Assembly: GCA_001632435.1 (NCBI GenBank)
Contig: KV423926.1
Coordinates: forward strand, 232,803 to 296,802
Source: Calocera cornea HHB12733
Taxonomy: Eukaryota; Basidiomycota; Dacrymycetes; Dacrymycetales; Dacrymycetaceae
Direction: 5' to 3'
Length of the DNA: 64,000 nucleotides
In this document: positions 11,722 through 22,768 of the stretch, piece by piece
Position numbering within the stretch: position 1 is the stretch's first letter
Layout: each line of letters starts with the position of its first letter
The notes under the pieces: model-generated
Databases searched by the model: none
The model's input: only the letters and a program-made list of their open reading frames with translations
Told to the model about the DNA's origin: nothing
Made by a program: the position numbers and the translations under genes

Positions 11722-13073
11722 TGTGAGGGCACACAGTCTAGCAAGGCTGCCAACTAAACCCAACTGAGTCAAAGAGACCGAAGACAAGAGATTTGAAGGA
11801 GGTCATGGCTGAGCTGACAGTACCCAATAACTAATCAATTGTACCCTTTGTAAGTCCAACTAGGAGATATGTGGGACATCAAAGGTAGTCCGGATGAAGC
11901 AAGCAGAGCTCGGAGAGAGTTCGGGAGTTTGGAGCAGGAGGACAGGAGGATAGATGTGATGACCAGGCTTTCTCACAAGACTATGGAGATTCCTCAGAGA
12001 TCAGATCTAAGGAGAAGCTACTGAAGGTACCGAAGGTTATATACAAAAAGGGCAAACATAGCCTCAGCTTCTCCCGATCCACCAAATGTGAGACCCAACA
12101 CTGCCTGAGGCACTGTGTCAGGGCACTACAGCAACTCTGAAGCCTATTCCGATATTCCAGACTCCGCAACACCTTGAAACCCCATGGAATAGCTCAATAT
12201 GGAGCGGAATGGGACAGGACAAGATGTCCCAGCCTCAGGCAATGCCCAGGCTCCTATTCCAAAGGTTCTCCAGGTATTCCAGTCCATTCCCACCCTTGCA
12301 CAGCCATACACAACCTCCACACCACCCCAAGGCGATGCATCACTGGAATGCTGTTCCAACAAGCAGAATGAGCAGTGCAGGATTGGAATAGGCTATACAA
12401 GGGCACAGGAAGGCTAGACAACACTTCTGACATGTTTTGGATAGCGGTGCACTCCGAATTCCTATATATAGTAGACTAGGATAGTACAGGAGTCCTCAGA
12501 TCTGATCTTTGAGGATTCCCCACAACCTCCTGTGGGAAATAGTAACCCAGCATCTCATCTCATACCTATTCCGCTCTCTGCTTGCCCTTCTACACCTGCC
12601 AATTCCAATTCTGGACTGCCAACTCCGGAATTGTGTCATGCCGACCTCCCATCCTCAAACGGAGCCGGAATAGCTCAATATCAGCTCCGCCCCTTTGGAA
12701 TTGATTGTAGTGTGTTCTCCTACACATTCCCCATCTATCCCCCTCCTTGGAATTGGCCCCACAAGTCAACCACTTCACCAAGATCCGGAATCACCTGTTC
12801 CAGACCTCCAGCCACCAAACAGAAGCGGAATTAGACTCTATCACATTCCAGGGGATTGGAATAGCTTAGAAAGCATCCCCTACACCCTCCCCACCTATTC
12901 CAATTCCTCCGGCTTATCCTATTGTGGGTTGTGTGCCCTCACACACTGCTGACTACCGCATTACTCATCCAAACACTGCCGGCCGCACAGCCAAAGGGTC
13001 ACAGCCTTGCTTAGCCTTACCTAATCCTTTGCCGATCTATCCAAAGTCGGGGCAAAATTGGTGTTCCCTGACA
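11722..13073 (-). repeat. LTR G (about 519 bp net) nested in LTR J and carrying nested LTR H
   Basis: It starts TGTGAGGGCACACAGTCTAG (11722) and ends TTCCCTGACA (13073). The flanks are AACAC (11717-11721) and AGCAC (13074-13078), one mismatch. It is interrupted at 12115 by LTR H with a CACTG duplication. It is a close relative of LTR C, including the GTGAGACCCAACACTGCC segment near 12088. Confidence 0.85.
12116..12943 (+). repeat. Solo LTR H (828 bp) nested in LTR G, TSD CACTG
   Basis: Plus orientation, TGTCAGGGCACTACAG to GTGTGCCCTCACA. Perfect CACTG flanks lie at 12111-12115 and 12944-12948. It has a TATATATAG box at about 12461 followed about 30 bp later by the CCTCAGATCTGATC palindrome, the order expected of promoter and transcript start. 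It is packed with ATTCC/GGAAT words. Confidence 0.93.
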
Positions 13074-13633
13074 AGCACACTACAACCAATTATGAAGGAG
13101 CAAAGTCAATGTTGAGCTATTCCAACTTCCTTTGGGGATGGGAGGTCAGAATTATGTTGTTCTGGAGCTGGAGGTCTGGAATAGGAATGGGCAGATGTAG
13201 GAGGGCACTCAGAGAGCAGAATAGGTATATGATGTGATGCTGGGTTACTATCTCCCACAGGAGGTTGCGGGGAATCCTCAGAGATCAGATCTGAGGTTCC
13301 CTGTACTATCCCAGTGCACTATATATGTGGATCTGAGGCGTACAGCTATCTGAAACCAATTGGGAATGTTGGACAGCATTCCTGTGCTGTAGTGTAGCCT
13401 ATTCCAATCCAGTATAGCCTATTCCACTTGCCAGAACCAGGAAGCAGTGTTGCATTGCCTCTAGGTAGTGCAAAAGCAATGTGATGCCGTGGGGCCATAG
13501 GAGTGGGCTGGAATGGGTGGAGAACCTTTGGAATAGGTGCCTGAGTATGGTGTGGGACTGGGACAGGTTGTCCTGCTGCATTCCATGTCTTTCCAGGCTA
13601 TTCCATCAAGCTTTGAGCTGTGATGCCCTGACA

Positions 13634-13904
13634 GTCATCCAGAGGAACACAACTCTGCCCCCAAGGAACAAACCTCAGGCTTTATGTACATATTAATCAG
13701 TCTCATGTATCCCAACAATGCACATGGTCCATAAGCTACAACTCCTCCATGTGATGCTCAATCTCAAAAATTACACAGCAACCAAATATGCAGCAACAGT
13801 GCTTTGCTCCTCCTCCCCTGGTAGCATGCCTGGTGGACCCCACACACTCCCCCAGTGTAAGGATCCTACATGGACCTTACCCAAATGCACCAATACAGCC
13901 ATAT
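13634..13904. repeat. Inverted copy of the 24,900-25,158 segment (left arm)
   Basis: About 200 bp here are the reverse complement of 25158-24960: the segments beginning GTCATCCAGAGGAACACAAC and reading through AAACCTCAGGCTTTATGTAC match with only a few differences and one small gap near 13785. The copy ends at 13634 because LTR J abuts it. It includes part of the 162-bp satellite in reversed orientation. Confidence 0.8.
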
Positions 13905-14401
13905 TGTCAGGGGACACTCTATTTCCTACTTTATTTGGCTCCTATTTGCCTTAGGAGTGCTTCTCAGCATGGAGCCCTGCCTTCAGGGTTCAGGCCTGTG
14001 GCCCAGAGTGTGGCCTGGACAACCACTCAGTCATGAGCCTGGCCACTCACCACAACTCAGAATGACTGACTATAACTCAGACACACACAGCTGCACTTGA
14101 CTCATAGTGACCCATGGCCTGCCCCATGATGCACCCCATGATGTGTCCCATGAGACACTCCATGGCCTGACCCATGCAGATCTGTAGGGTATATATAGGT
14201 GGGCTTTAAGCTGCTTGGCTCCTCGGATCTGGTCTCTGAGGACTCTCCACTGTACACCCCATACTCTGTAGTCTCCATAGTCACCTCATCTATCCTATCC
14301 TCAACTCTATCCCCTTGCTATCACCTCTTTGACCCCTCTCTACTTGACTCTGATCTCTGTCTACCCGTGGTGGTCTTGTGGGGTTATAGTGTGCCCTCAC
14401 A
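13905..14401 (+). repeat. Solo LTR K (497 bp), TSD CATAT
   Basis: It starts TGTCAGGGGACAC and ends GTGTGCCCTCACA. CATAT occurs at 13900-13904 and at 14402-14406. It has GTATATATAGG near 14189 followed by the CCTCGGATCTGGTCTCTGAGG palindrome near 14220. It is related to LTR D. Confidence 0.93.
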
Positions 14402-14406
14402 CATAT

Positions 14407-14905
14407 TCTGTTTGGATCACATCTCCCCAATTTCATAATTCGTTTTCCTTCAATGTTTTTTCATATCAAAGCTCACCTCCTCCTCTTCCTTCCCACCTAT
14501 GGCCACCACCTGCACTGCATGTGCCATGCACGCAGCACGCCCCATATACAGCTACAGACCCAGCCATCTTACAATGGACACTAGGTGCACTGCACATGCA
14601 GCAGCCACAACACCTCTTATCTGGTACTGTATGGCCATATGATTCCACACCCTCTTCCTTCCTTGTACAACCACCTCAATACTGTACTTAGACACCACAC
14701 CAATCAGAACCATCCTAACAGTACATGAGCATGAGGTCTACAGAACTGATCACCAGTGAGGGCCTTATCCAAGGCCCTTCCAATGTGACAGAGAATCCTG
14801 CCCTCCTTGCTGTTTGCAAGCATCCCTGAAGTTCCCCCAGCAGGAGAGCATCAATATATACCCAATGCTACATACCCAATGCACCTCCTCATGCTGGGGG
14901 AACAG
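14407..14905. repeat. Degenerate LTR and satellite remnants left of element 2
   Basis: The segment around 14755-14790 (TGAGGGCCTTATCCAAGGCC) resembles, in reverse, the start of LTR L, so an old LTR of the element-2 family lies here in plus orientation. From about 14795 to 14905 the sequence is a direct copy of 23100-23195 (CTGCCCTCCTTGCTGTTTGC…), i.e. satellite sequence that element 2 inserted into. No gene is supported. Confidence 0.5.
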
Positions 14906-15176
14906 TGTGGGTGCTTGCACACAGCTGAAAAGACCACTGAGACAGTCCTCACTGATGACCCAATCCAGATAGTGTCACTCCCAAGTATGGTTGAGACTAT
15001 TCTGTATTTCAAGATGCCTAGATGCAGTACAGGAGTGGTGGTACAACAAGGGAATGGATATGGAAGTAAATGCAAGAGGGATGTGGCAAAGATCCCTGGC
15101 AGGGGGCACAGCCACTAAAGTAAGAAGGGACTGGAGAAGGATATAGAAGATACAATGTGAGTAAGGGAACCTTACA
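14906..15176 (-). repeat. 3' LTR of element 2 (271 bp)
   Basis: It is nearly identical to 22769-23043 apart from a few substitutions and small indels. The right edge is fixed by the adjacent polypurine tract. This LTR family has no TGTGAGGGCACAC terminus and no GATCAGATC palindrome, so it is distinct from the LTR A-O group. Confidence 0.88.
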
Positions 15177-15229
15177 CCCTCCCCCCCTTAGAATGTGCTC
15201 AAGAAGCTGTTTGGGGAAGGAATGTGTTG

Positions 15230-15340
15230 AATCAAATGATGCAGTAATTAGCCAGAGCCCCTTTAACCATGTGGTTAAGGTATCAGCCTCATGGATTGGA
15301 TAACTGAAGAGGTTCACAGTTCAAACCCCACAGATTTCAG
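15230..15340 (+). other. Possible tRNA-Met-like relic near the 3' end of element 2
   Basis: The sequence TTAACCATGTGGTTAAGG resembles a tRNA D arm / A box, and AGTTCAAACCC resembles a B box. Between them TCAG…CTGA could pair around a loop containing CTCAT, as in an intron-containing tRNA-Met. The acceptor stem and T stem do not pair, so it is not a functional tRNA. It may be a SINE-like insertion or coincidence. Confidence 0.25.
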
Positions 15341-16760
15341 AGTATGACATTGTTGTGGTCCCAAGAGTGCCATGAATGGAGTGTCAGCGGGTTGAATGTA
15401 GAGCACCATGAATGGAGTGCCAAAAGTTCCTTCTTAGTTTGAAGTCTCCATGGGATCAGCCTGGGCTGAAATAGAAAGGGGAAGTATGCTGAAAGTTTGG
15501 GCAAGGTAGTGGGGATTTTTCCAACAAACCAAAAAAAGCTTATTGAGCACATGTAACTCTCCATGGCAGAGGTGAGTGTTCTTCTTGCCAGTTGTAGAGG
15601 TGAATGGTATTCTAATGGTTCTCTTCTGGCTCCCAGGTGTCATCAGCAATGGAGTAGCCTGCCCAGTGACTCAGGAAGTAATGCTTGTGGTGAAGGACTT
15701 TCTCATCAACAATCTTCTTGACATGATATTCCCTTTGGTCATTGACCAAAACAGGTCCAGGATGGGGTGGATCTCTGTCTGGGAATGCAGAGTCATCATT
15801 GTGGAGAAAGGGTTGTAGAAGATTGCCATGGAAGGTGGGATGGATATTAGAGTCAGGCATGCTGAGGTTGTAAGTTGACATTGCTGGGTATGCCTTAATA
15901 ACAGTTCTGGGCCCATCATAGTATGGTAGGATTTTGGCTAAACATTTATTGCCTTGCACCTTGTATTGACCCCATTGGTTCTTGGTGTTTAGAATGACTT
16001 GATCTCCAATTGCATAGATGTGTTCTGGCTCCCAGTGCTGGTTGGCATGGTGTGCTTCTTGAGTCTTGGCTCTGAGCAAGTTGTCACAAGCCTCTTGGAT
16101 ATCTCCCTGCATGCACCTCACAAACTGAGCAGCAGCAGGGACATCCAGCTCCTCCAGTGTTGCAGGTTGAATAGGGTTAGGGTTGATAACCCAATGTGAG
16201 CTCAAATTGTGTCCTGCCAGTGGATGCATTGGTAGTGTCATTCATGGCAAACTCAATGTATGGTAATGCCTTATGCCATCCCTTTTGGTGACAGTCCACA
16301 TGGTAGCATAATAGCTGGTTGACTGTCTTGTTGGTGTGCTCATTGCGCCATCTGCTTGAGGATGGTATGCAGTTGACATCTTGATGTCTGTGCCCAGGAG
16401 CTTGTGCAGCGCTTGCCAGAACTTGGAGACAAAGAGCTTGTCATGGTCACTAACAATCTCCCCTGTTATGCCCATGCCTTGACACACCCAGTTGTCAAAG
16501 AACAGAAAGGCAACCTGTTCTGCAGTGTTAGTACTGTGCATGGCCAGGATGTGTAAATGGGAGGTTAAGGGGCAGGTGATTGTAAGGATAGTGTCATGGC
16601 CATTAGATGTTACAAAGGGCCAATGAAATCCATTGCAATATGGATGAATGGCTGATGGGGAATTGCAAGAGTGTGGAGTGGGCCAGCAGGTTTGGTGGTT
16701 GGGCTCTTGGACCATTGGTATGCATCACAAGATTTGCAGTATTTGTGCACAGTCTGTTGC

Positions 16761-17239
16761 TGTCAGGGTACAGCCATAGACCACTTCTATTTTCTCTCTA
16801 TCTCTGTACCTTCCCACTACTAGGTGATGATGTCATAGCTGTGGAGCCTCTATGAGGCAAGGATGATATCATGAGGTGTCAGCTGTGACACTAGCACAGC
16901 ATTACCATGATGTCATGGTCTGGACCCTAGGCCTGGACTCCCCAGTCATGAAAGGGTCACCTATAATGTCAGAGTGATGCAATACATGACTCCCCCTCTG
17001 TCATCAGCCACAGCATCATGACTCCACTTCTCTTTCTCCTGTGCACCCCTCTGTGTATAAGTAGTTAGCACTTCCTGTGTTCTGATCCCTCAGACTTGGT
17101 CTCTGAGGATCCTCCACAGGCATACTGTAGGACAATCCCAATTGTCATCAAGTCAACCATCCCTGCCCTGCCCTTGTGAGTGTGACTCTTCCCTTCCTGT
17201 CTAGGTAGCAGCCTTACCAGAAGCCTGTGTGCCCTCACA
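16761..17239 (+). repeat. Solo LTR O (479 bp) in integrase of element 2, TSD GTTGC
   Basis: It starts TGTCAGGGTACAG and ends GTGTGCCCTCACA. GTTGC occurs at 16756-16760 and 17240-17244. It has GTGTATAAGTAG near 17051 and CCTCAGACTTGGTCTCTGAGG near 17086, the family layout of TATA box then palindrome. Confidence 0.93.
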
Positions 17240-17541
17240 GTTGCATGTGTGGCCACAAGAATGACTTGCAGATAACCTTCTGGACCTTGGCCTCACCAAA
17301 GTGTCCAACAGCATCATGTGCATCATGGATCACTTTCTTGTGCAGCTCTGGGACATCTGGAATACACAGTCTGTCTTCAATGTAGAGCAAGTGGTCATGC
17401 TTGGCAGCACTGGGAATGCTGGACAAGTTGTGACACAATTGGTGAAGAAATTGTCTGTCTTGTAGCCCTGACGTACTGCTTTGGTGAAGGCAGATGACAA
17501 TGTGGCCTGGCTTGTTGACAGTTTGGTTTCAAGATAATGTA

Positions 17542-19393
17542 GATTATCACCTTGCAGGTCAAATAATGTTGTGGATCACTTTCCTGTCTGTGTGATTGCT
17601 TTCTGTCTGTAACTTCACAACTACATTGCAATCAATCAAGCAGAGCTCAAATCCAATGAGTTGTCAACTGCCACAGCCTCTGGACAGGTTCTAGCATTGT
17701 TCCCAGCTTTGTGACAGCTGCTACAATGACAAGAACCTGATTTCTGCCGCTTTGAGGACCCTCCCCTTAGTCTTTATCATGCTCAGTTGGCTCAACTCTG
17801 TTCTTCTCTGCTACCAGAACACTGGCCTGCTGCCCAGTGAGTGGCCCAGAATTCTGCAATTGTGTTCTCTTGGTTTGTTTTTGCTTGGCCAGCTTGGTAT
17901 TGTGGTCATGGAGACCCTTGACCTCATGCTCAAGGCAGGTCAGACAATGGTCCATGGCCACCGCTGCTTTTGCCAACTGGTCAACAGAGGAGATAATAGC
18001 TGTTGGAGAGCTTCCTTGGTGCCTTAAGACTTGGTCCTTGATGAGAGTGGATTGAGAGATAGCTTTGTTGGCAGTTTTTGGAGTTTGCAAGATCCAGGGT
18101 TGGGACAGCTGCTCTGGAGTTGTTGGATGTGGGTGGGTGTGCAACTGGACATCCAGCCTTGATATCACAGCATTGGGATTGAGTGGTACCAGCCCAGCAC
18201 CTGGGAAGCCTGCCATGGCATTTTGCACTCTAAAGACTGCAATGAAGGTGGAATGAAACCCACAGAAAAAATCAACTTTGGTGATGTGCGTAATGCCAAC
18301 CTGAGTAAGGCCAGAGATTTGGGTACCATAGGCTTGATTCAGCAGGCCAAAAAGAGCAACATTGAGGGGCTGGGTGTAATGAGAAGAGTGCGCTGATAGT
18401 CAGAGAGGAACAATATTGTGTTTCTTGCAGTATTCATTGAACTTGGCATTGACGTGGCTTTCATGGCCATCCAGGACCAGCATGTGCCATTGGCCAACTT
18501 GATGGTCTTTGGTATGCTTATCAAAATGCTGGAGCCAATCCAGGCCTGTAGCATTGTCAGTCCAACCATTCTGAGTGGTTGTGACAACCCAGTCTGGGAG
18601 TATGCAGCCACTTAAGTACCAGGGAGCAAGGTGGAGCTTTCCCTGAATGCAGAGGAATGGTGGGACAATATGTCCATGGGCTGCAATGCAACAGATTGCT
18701 GTTGCCCACTCTTGGTTGCCAGGCTAGATGGCCTTTGGGTCCTTCTTGCAATCTGACTTGGTGACAACTATTGCAGCTTGAATCATGCCCATTGCAAAGC
18801 CCGTCTCATCAAAGTTGTACAAGTCACCATCTTGAATGCCATACTTTGCTTGCGTATTTGATACCAGTCAGAACCAGGTCGTGTACAGTGCTGGGTCCTC
18901 TTGCCATGCTCTCTGGTAGTTGTAGGCTTGTGCAAAATGTGAGCAGAGCTTGGGATGTTGCTTGTTGAAGCAGTCTGGCCAGCACTTGCCAACTCTTGCA
19001 TCTCTGCACTTGGCAAGCAGGAGATCTGCCATATCATGCACATTGGTCCAACAGGGCAAAAATCCTCTTGTATCCAGCTGCAGGATGGACTGGACAATTG
19101 CCTCCTCTTCAGCAGTGGTGAGGATTGACTGAGGATTGCAATAATTGGCCCTTGGATGTCTTTCCTTCTTCCTCTGCTGCAGTGTTGTGTATGAGAGAGA
19201 CTTTGTAGATCTTTGCAGCTTTTCAGATGGTCAACTCTGGGCTGGAGTGCATTGCCTGGAGGGCCAGAAGCAACTGTGCTCCATTCAAGACCACAGGCAT
19301 AGTTTTAATGAAGTTATGGAGTACAAAAAGTATGGATGTGGTGGTGGCAGGGAGAATGATCCACAACGTGATTTGACCCACAAGGTGATAATC
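17542..19393 (-). mobile_element. Fot1/pogo-type DNA transposon (1852 bp) nested in element 2
   Basis: Terminal inverted repeats begin GATTATCACCTTG and extend about 40 bp: left GATTATCACCTTGCAGGTCA…, right (reverse complement) GATTATCACCTTGTGGGTCA…, then a shared GTTGTGGATCA. The element is flanked by TA (17540-17541 and 19394-19395), the target duplication of the Tc1/mariner/pogo superfamily. The retrotransposon frame resumes on either side: RNase H on the right, integrase zinc region on the left. It carries one transposase gene on the minus strand. Confidence 0.9.
17767..19300 (-). pseudogene. Pogo/Fot1-like DDE transposase, inactivated
   Basis: The likely start is at about 19300 (MPVVLNGAQ). 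Then comes a psq-type helix-turn-helix (SPELTI…KAAKIYKV), a CENP-B-like DNA-binding region (LTTAEEEAIVQSILQLDTRGF, ADLLLAKCR, YNYQRAWQEDP) and the catalytic domain, with first-Asp motif YNFDETGF near 18800 and LDGHESHVN near 18460. A C-terminal coiled tail (17767-18228) contains KGLHDHNTKLAKQKQTKR. The gene is dead: a TGA within the helix-turn-helix (from CGA), a TAG before PGNQEWAT near 18725 (from CAG) and at least one frameshift near 19200. Both stops fit C-to-T transitions. Confidence 0.85.
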
Positions 19394-19911
19394 TATGTTC
19401 CTTGATGTGCACTTCTGGTGTGGCATTGTAGGGGTAGCATGACAATGCATCAGCAACAGTGTTGATCTTGCCATGTATTTCAGCATGAAGTTGTATTCAG
19501 CCAGGAACTCCATCCAGTGGGGACTGGTGTGCTGACATATCCTTTTGGGAGGGTGAATGGTGCAGGGACTGGTGGTTGGTGTAAATGTGGAATGGCATGC
19601 CTAAGAGGTGGTATCTCCATTTCTTCAATGCATAGACAATGGCAAGGAGCGCTTGCTCATGCACCGGATAATGCTGTTCTGCACCAGTCATCTGACAAGA
19701 CTCATAGGCTATGGGCCATGATGTCTCTCAGGTTGACCCTTGACTGAGCACTGCACCAATGCCCACCTTGCTTGCATCTGTAGTGACAAAGACTGGTTGC
19801 AGAGATGAAGTCAAGTGGATGCAAGACAGGCAGTGAAGTCATGCCATCCTTGATAGCTTGGAAAGCCTGTGAATGATGTTCAGTCCAGACAAAGTTCTTC
19901 TTGTGAGGGCA

Positions 19912-20009
19912 CACAGGCTTCTGGTAAGGCTGCTACCTAGACAGGAAGGGAAGAGTCACACTAACAAGGGCAGGGCAGGGATGAAGTGGTCTATGGCTGT
20001 ACCCTGACA
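19912..20009 (-). repeat. 98-bp internally deleted LTR N in RT of element 2, TSD CTTCT
   Basis: The ends are TGTGAGGGCACACAGG and ACCCTGACA, with perfect CTTCT flanks at 19907-19911 and 20010-20014. Its reverse complement equals the first ~27 bp of LTR O joined to its last ~70 bp; the ~380 bp in between, including promoter and palindrome, are absent. Confidence 0.88.
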
Positions 20010-21386
20010 CTTCTCAGCTTTCTTGGTTGTAGGTGGTGTGAGGATTGCGGTCTGGTCAGCCAAGTGTGGGATGAACTTGTGGAGGTACTGGGTTAATTCC
20101 AAGAATGCATGCACATCCTTGACATGGGTGGGAGTTGGCCACTGTTGTATTTTGGCCTTCTTTCCAGGATCAACAGAGATCCCAGCCTGTGAGATGATAT
20201 GTCCACAGAACTCCAGCCATGTAGTGACCAGCTCTGTCTTCTTGGGAGAGCAGTACAGGTCAGCATCACACAAAGCTTGCAGCACCTGTGTGCAGTGGTT
20301 GCGGTGCTCCTCCAGGGAGCTGGACCAGATGATAATGTCATCCATGTAGACATGACAAAACCTGCCAATGAGGTGGTTCAGGGCTTTGATCATGCAGCAC
20401 TGGTGTATGCTGGGGGCATTGCAGAAACCCATTGGCATGACTAGCCATTCATACATACCCATGGGTGTGGTGAAGGCTGTGTATGGGGTGTCATCTGGAT
20501 GGACACAAGCTTGGAAGAATGAGCTGGCCATGTCAATCTTGCCCCAGTATTTTGTGCTGCCAGCCAAGTCCAGGATGTTGTCAATCTTGGGAAGTGGGAA
20601 CTTGTCTTTGATGGTGTTTGCAATCAGGGCACAGTAGTCAATGACAAGCGATGAGAATACAGTAGGATCCTTGTTGGGAATAATAAGTGCCGGTGATGCA
20701 CTGTTTGATTTGGACATGCAGATGCAGCCTGCATCCAAGTGTAGTTGGATAAGTGTCTGGAAAGCAGCAAGGTAATGTTGGGGACATGATTACACCTTGG
20801 GCCATATCTTCTTGTCTGGATCTTGCAGTGGTATGCATGTAGTATTCAAGTCTTCCCTTGGGAGTGCTGGAGGGATTGGTCCCAAGTTTGGGATATCAGG
20901 TGGGAAGTGGTCTGAGAACTCAGCCATGAGACTTTGAGCTGTTTGCTGGAGGTCCTCAGCTGGTGGTGGGTCTCTGGTGCATTGGAGAGCAGCACAGAGC
21001 ATGTTGAATGCCACAGGTGTGGCCTTGTTGGGTTGTTGGCTGTGAATCTTGCCAGAGATCAGGTCATAGCCTGTACTCTTGACAATGACAGTGGGTGGTG
21101 CAAATTCAAGAACAACATTGTATTCTTTGAGGAAGAGAGTACCAAGAATGAGGTGATGCTCATTTAAGGGAGCCACTTTGAAAGAGAGTTCCCAGGTCTT
21201 GAAATGGGTCTTTGAGTGATAGAGTGGCAATTCAACATATTCACTCAGCTTGTGCTGCCTCCCCTTCTCATCTCTCATCTCTCAATGCCTGCTCCACCAC
21301 TTGGGATTTAGGTAACTGGCAATGTGACAGGTTGAGCTCAGTTGCCAGATGATCTGAGATGAGGAGAGCAGAACAACCAGAGTCAA

Positions 21387-22700
21387 TTAGAGCATCTTCA
21401 GAGTGGTGGGAAACACAGAAGGGTGCTGGAATAGTAGCCACATCAGTCTGGACATACATGTCATCCTCAGCAGACATGTATTCTTCAGAGCTGATGTTGG
21501 AGTCCAACTCCTTGGAGGAGGTGGGGGGTGAGACTGGTTTCTTGGGTTTCTTGGACCATGACTTTGTGGCCTTGGTCTTCTGGGAGGAATGGGCACATGC
21601 CTCAACCTTGACCTTGACATCAGAGGTCTTCTTGGGGGCTGGGGTGGACCACATCTATCCCATTCAGCTGCTTTGTGTGCAATCTCCTCTGCCTCTTCAG
21701 CTGTTGCAAAGTTGCAGTTGGCATGAGGTCTGCCAGTCTTGATCTTGTAGCACTTGTTGCAGCCATTGAAAGTGGCAAGGTATTTGCAACCCAAGTCAGT
21801 GAGCTTGGCAGTAAAGATCATGTTGGTGGGTGGAGAGGCCATGGCATGGGTGCTGGTTCCACCAGGACATGTCTGAATGGTGGGAGTGGTAGTCTGGGTA
21901 CACTTCTGCTCCCTCTTGTAGTGGTGGGAGGTTGCAGCTTTGATGTGGTTGTTGTCCAGGTTCAGGACTTCTTCCAGCTTGGAGAGACCAGATGCAAGCT
22001 CCTTGAGAGTCTTGGCAGTGTGCAGGTTATTATCCAAACACATGCATGCACAAAGGTCATCCAGCAGGCCAGTCTTGACAATGGTGCATAGCTGGTCCTC
22101 AGTGAGATGGTTGGCCATGTCCAGCCAGTTGTGGTCTGAACACGGATCACAGATGTGTGTGTAAACATCCTGATTGCTGGACTGCTTGCAAGTGTGGATG
22201 TTGTCCAACAGGTTGTCAAGATAGTTGGTAGGTGTCACATAGGCAATGAGCTCCTTGAACCAGTTGGCAAAAGACATGGGCTGGTAGGTAGCCTTGTCCG
22301 GATGGTACTAAGCAATGAGCTTGGGCTCCCTGAGCCCAGCCAGTGCCTTGAGCATCTGTTTGCCCACCTCATCTTCTCTTGCCTCCAACCACTACTCCAT
22401 AAGCCCAACCCACTCCTTGACCTCATCAGGCTTTCTGTTCTCAAGCAGAGGCACACTATTGGATCCCATCTCTGAACTGCTGCTTGATAGTGTTGGAGAA
22501 TGTGGTGGGATGAAGTTGATATAGTCAACGGTTGTTGTGTTGGTCCAGAGGAGATCAAGAGGGTTGGTGCTGCTATAACTGGTGGGAGATAGAGCAAGTG
22601 GGGTAGAAGTGGGAAGCAGTGTAAATGTATCTGTGAAGAGAGAGAGCAGATGCAGAGTGGCAATGACATTCTTGGTGTTGGTTTTAGCTGTTGTTGCCAT
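21387..22700 (-). pseudogene. gag of element 2
   Basis: A likely start is at about 22700 (MATTAKTN…). The frame passes a stop near 22390 (…VGLME* then WLEAREDE) and then continues as a long open frame from 22277. The conserved capsid-like part contains ANWFKELIAY and NHLTEDQLCTIVKTGLLDDL. A zinc knuckle-like CNKCYKIKTGRPHANC is near 21740. The part after about 21660 runs out of frame with the protease ORF (21654-21268), which suggests a frameshift there. Confidence 0.7.
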
Positions 22701-22768
22701 GCAGAGATGAGTTGCAGAGCAGAGATAACAGTGATAAAGCAAAAGGACCACTGAGACAGTCCTCACAG

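Larger units (their letters stand above)
11491..13633 (-). repeat. LTR J (about 786 bp net), interrupted by nested LTRs G and H
   Basis: It starts TGTGAGGGCATGC and ends GATGCCCTGACA. It is built of many GGAATAG / CTATTCC words, as is LTR H, so J and H form one subfamily. The palindrome is at 13271-13294 with ACTATATATGTGG about 30 bp to the right. The flanks are CTGCC and GTCAT, which do not match, so this copy has lost or exchanged one flank. The total span includes LTR G plus its duplication. Confidence 0.75.
15612..21654 (-). pseudogene. pol of element 2 (protease, RT, RNase H, integrase, chromodomain), broken
   Basis: The protease motif ALIDSGCSALLISD is near 21370. RT lies from about 20850 to 19700: FSSLVIDYCALIANT, the catalytic CHVYMDDIIIW near 20338, and WPTPTHVKDV. 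RNase H (EQHYPVHEQALLAIVYALKKW) is near 19640. The integrase zinc region (AHDAVGHFGEAKVQKVI) is near 17290, and the integrase core (GEIVSDHDKLFVSKFW, STAYHPQADG) is near 16460-16350. The C-terminal chromodomain is near 15680-15720 (EYHVKKIVDEK and FLSHWAGY). Chromodomains target integration of such elements to heterochromatin. The gene is interrupted by a 98-bp LTR in RT, a pogo element between RNase H and integrase, and a 479-bp LTR within the integrase, plus frameshifts. Confidence 0.85.

Noticed and set aside
11491..13633. LTR J as the intact 5' LTR of a third full-length element
   Set aside because: The adjacent internal bases (GGCAGACAGTGG on the minus strand) do not match the self-primer or a tRNA site and the flanking pentamers differ, so a complete element cannot be argued.
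18339..18611. Independent small gene inside the pogo element
   Set aside because: It is an out-of-frame reading of the transposase catalytic domain.
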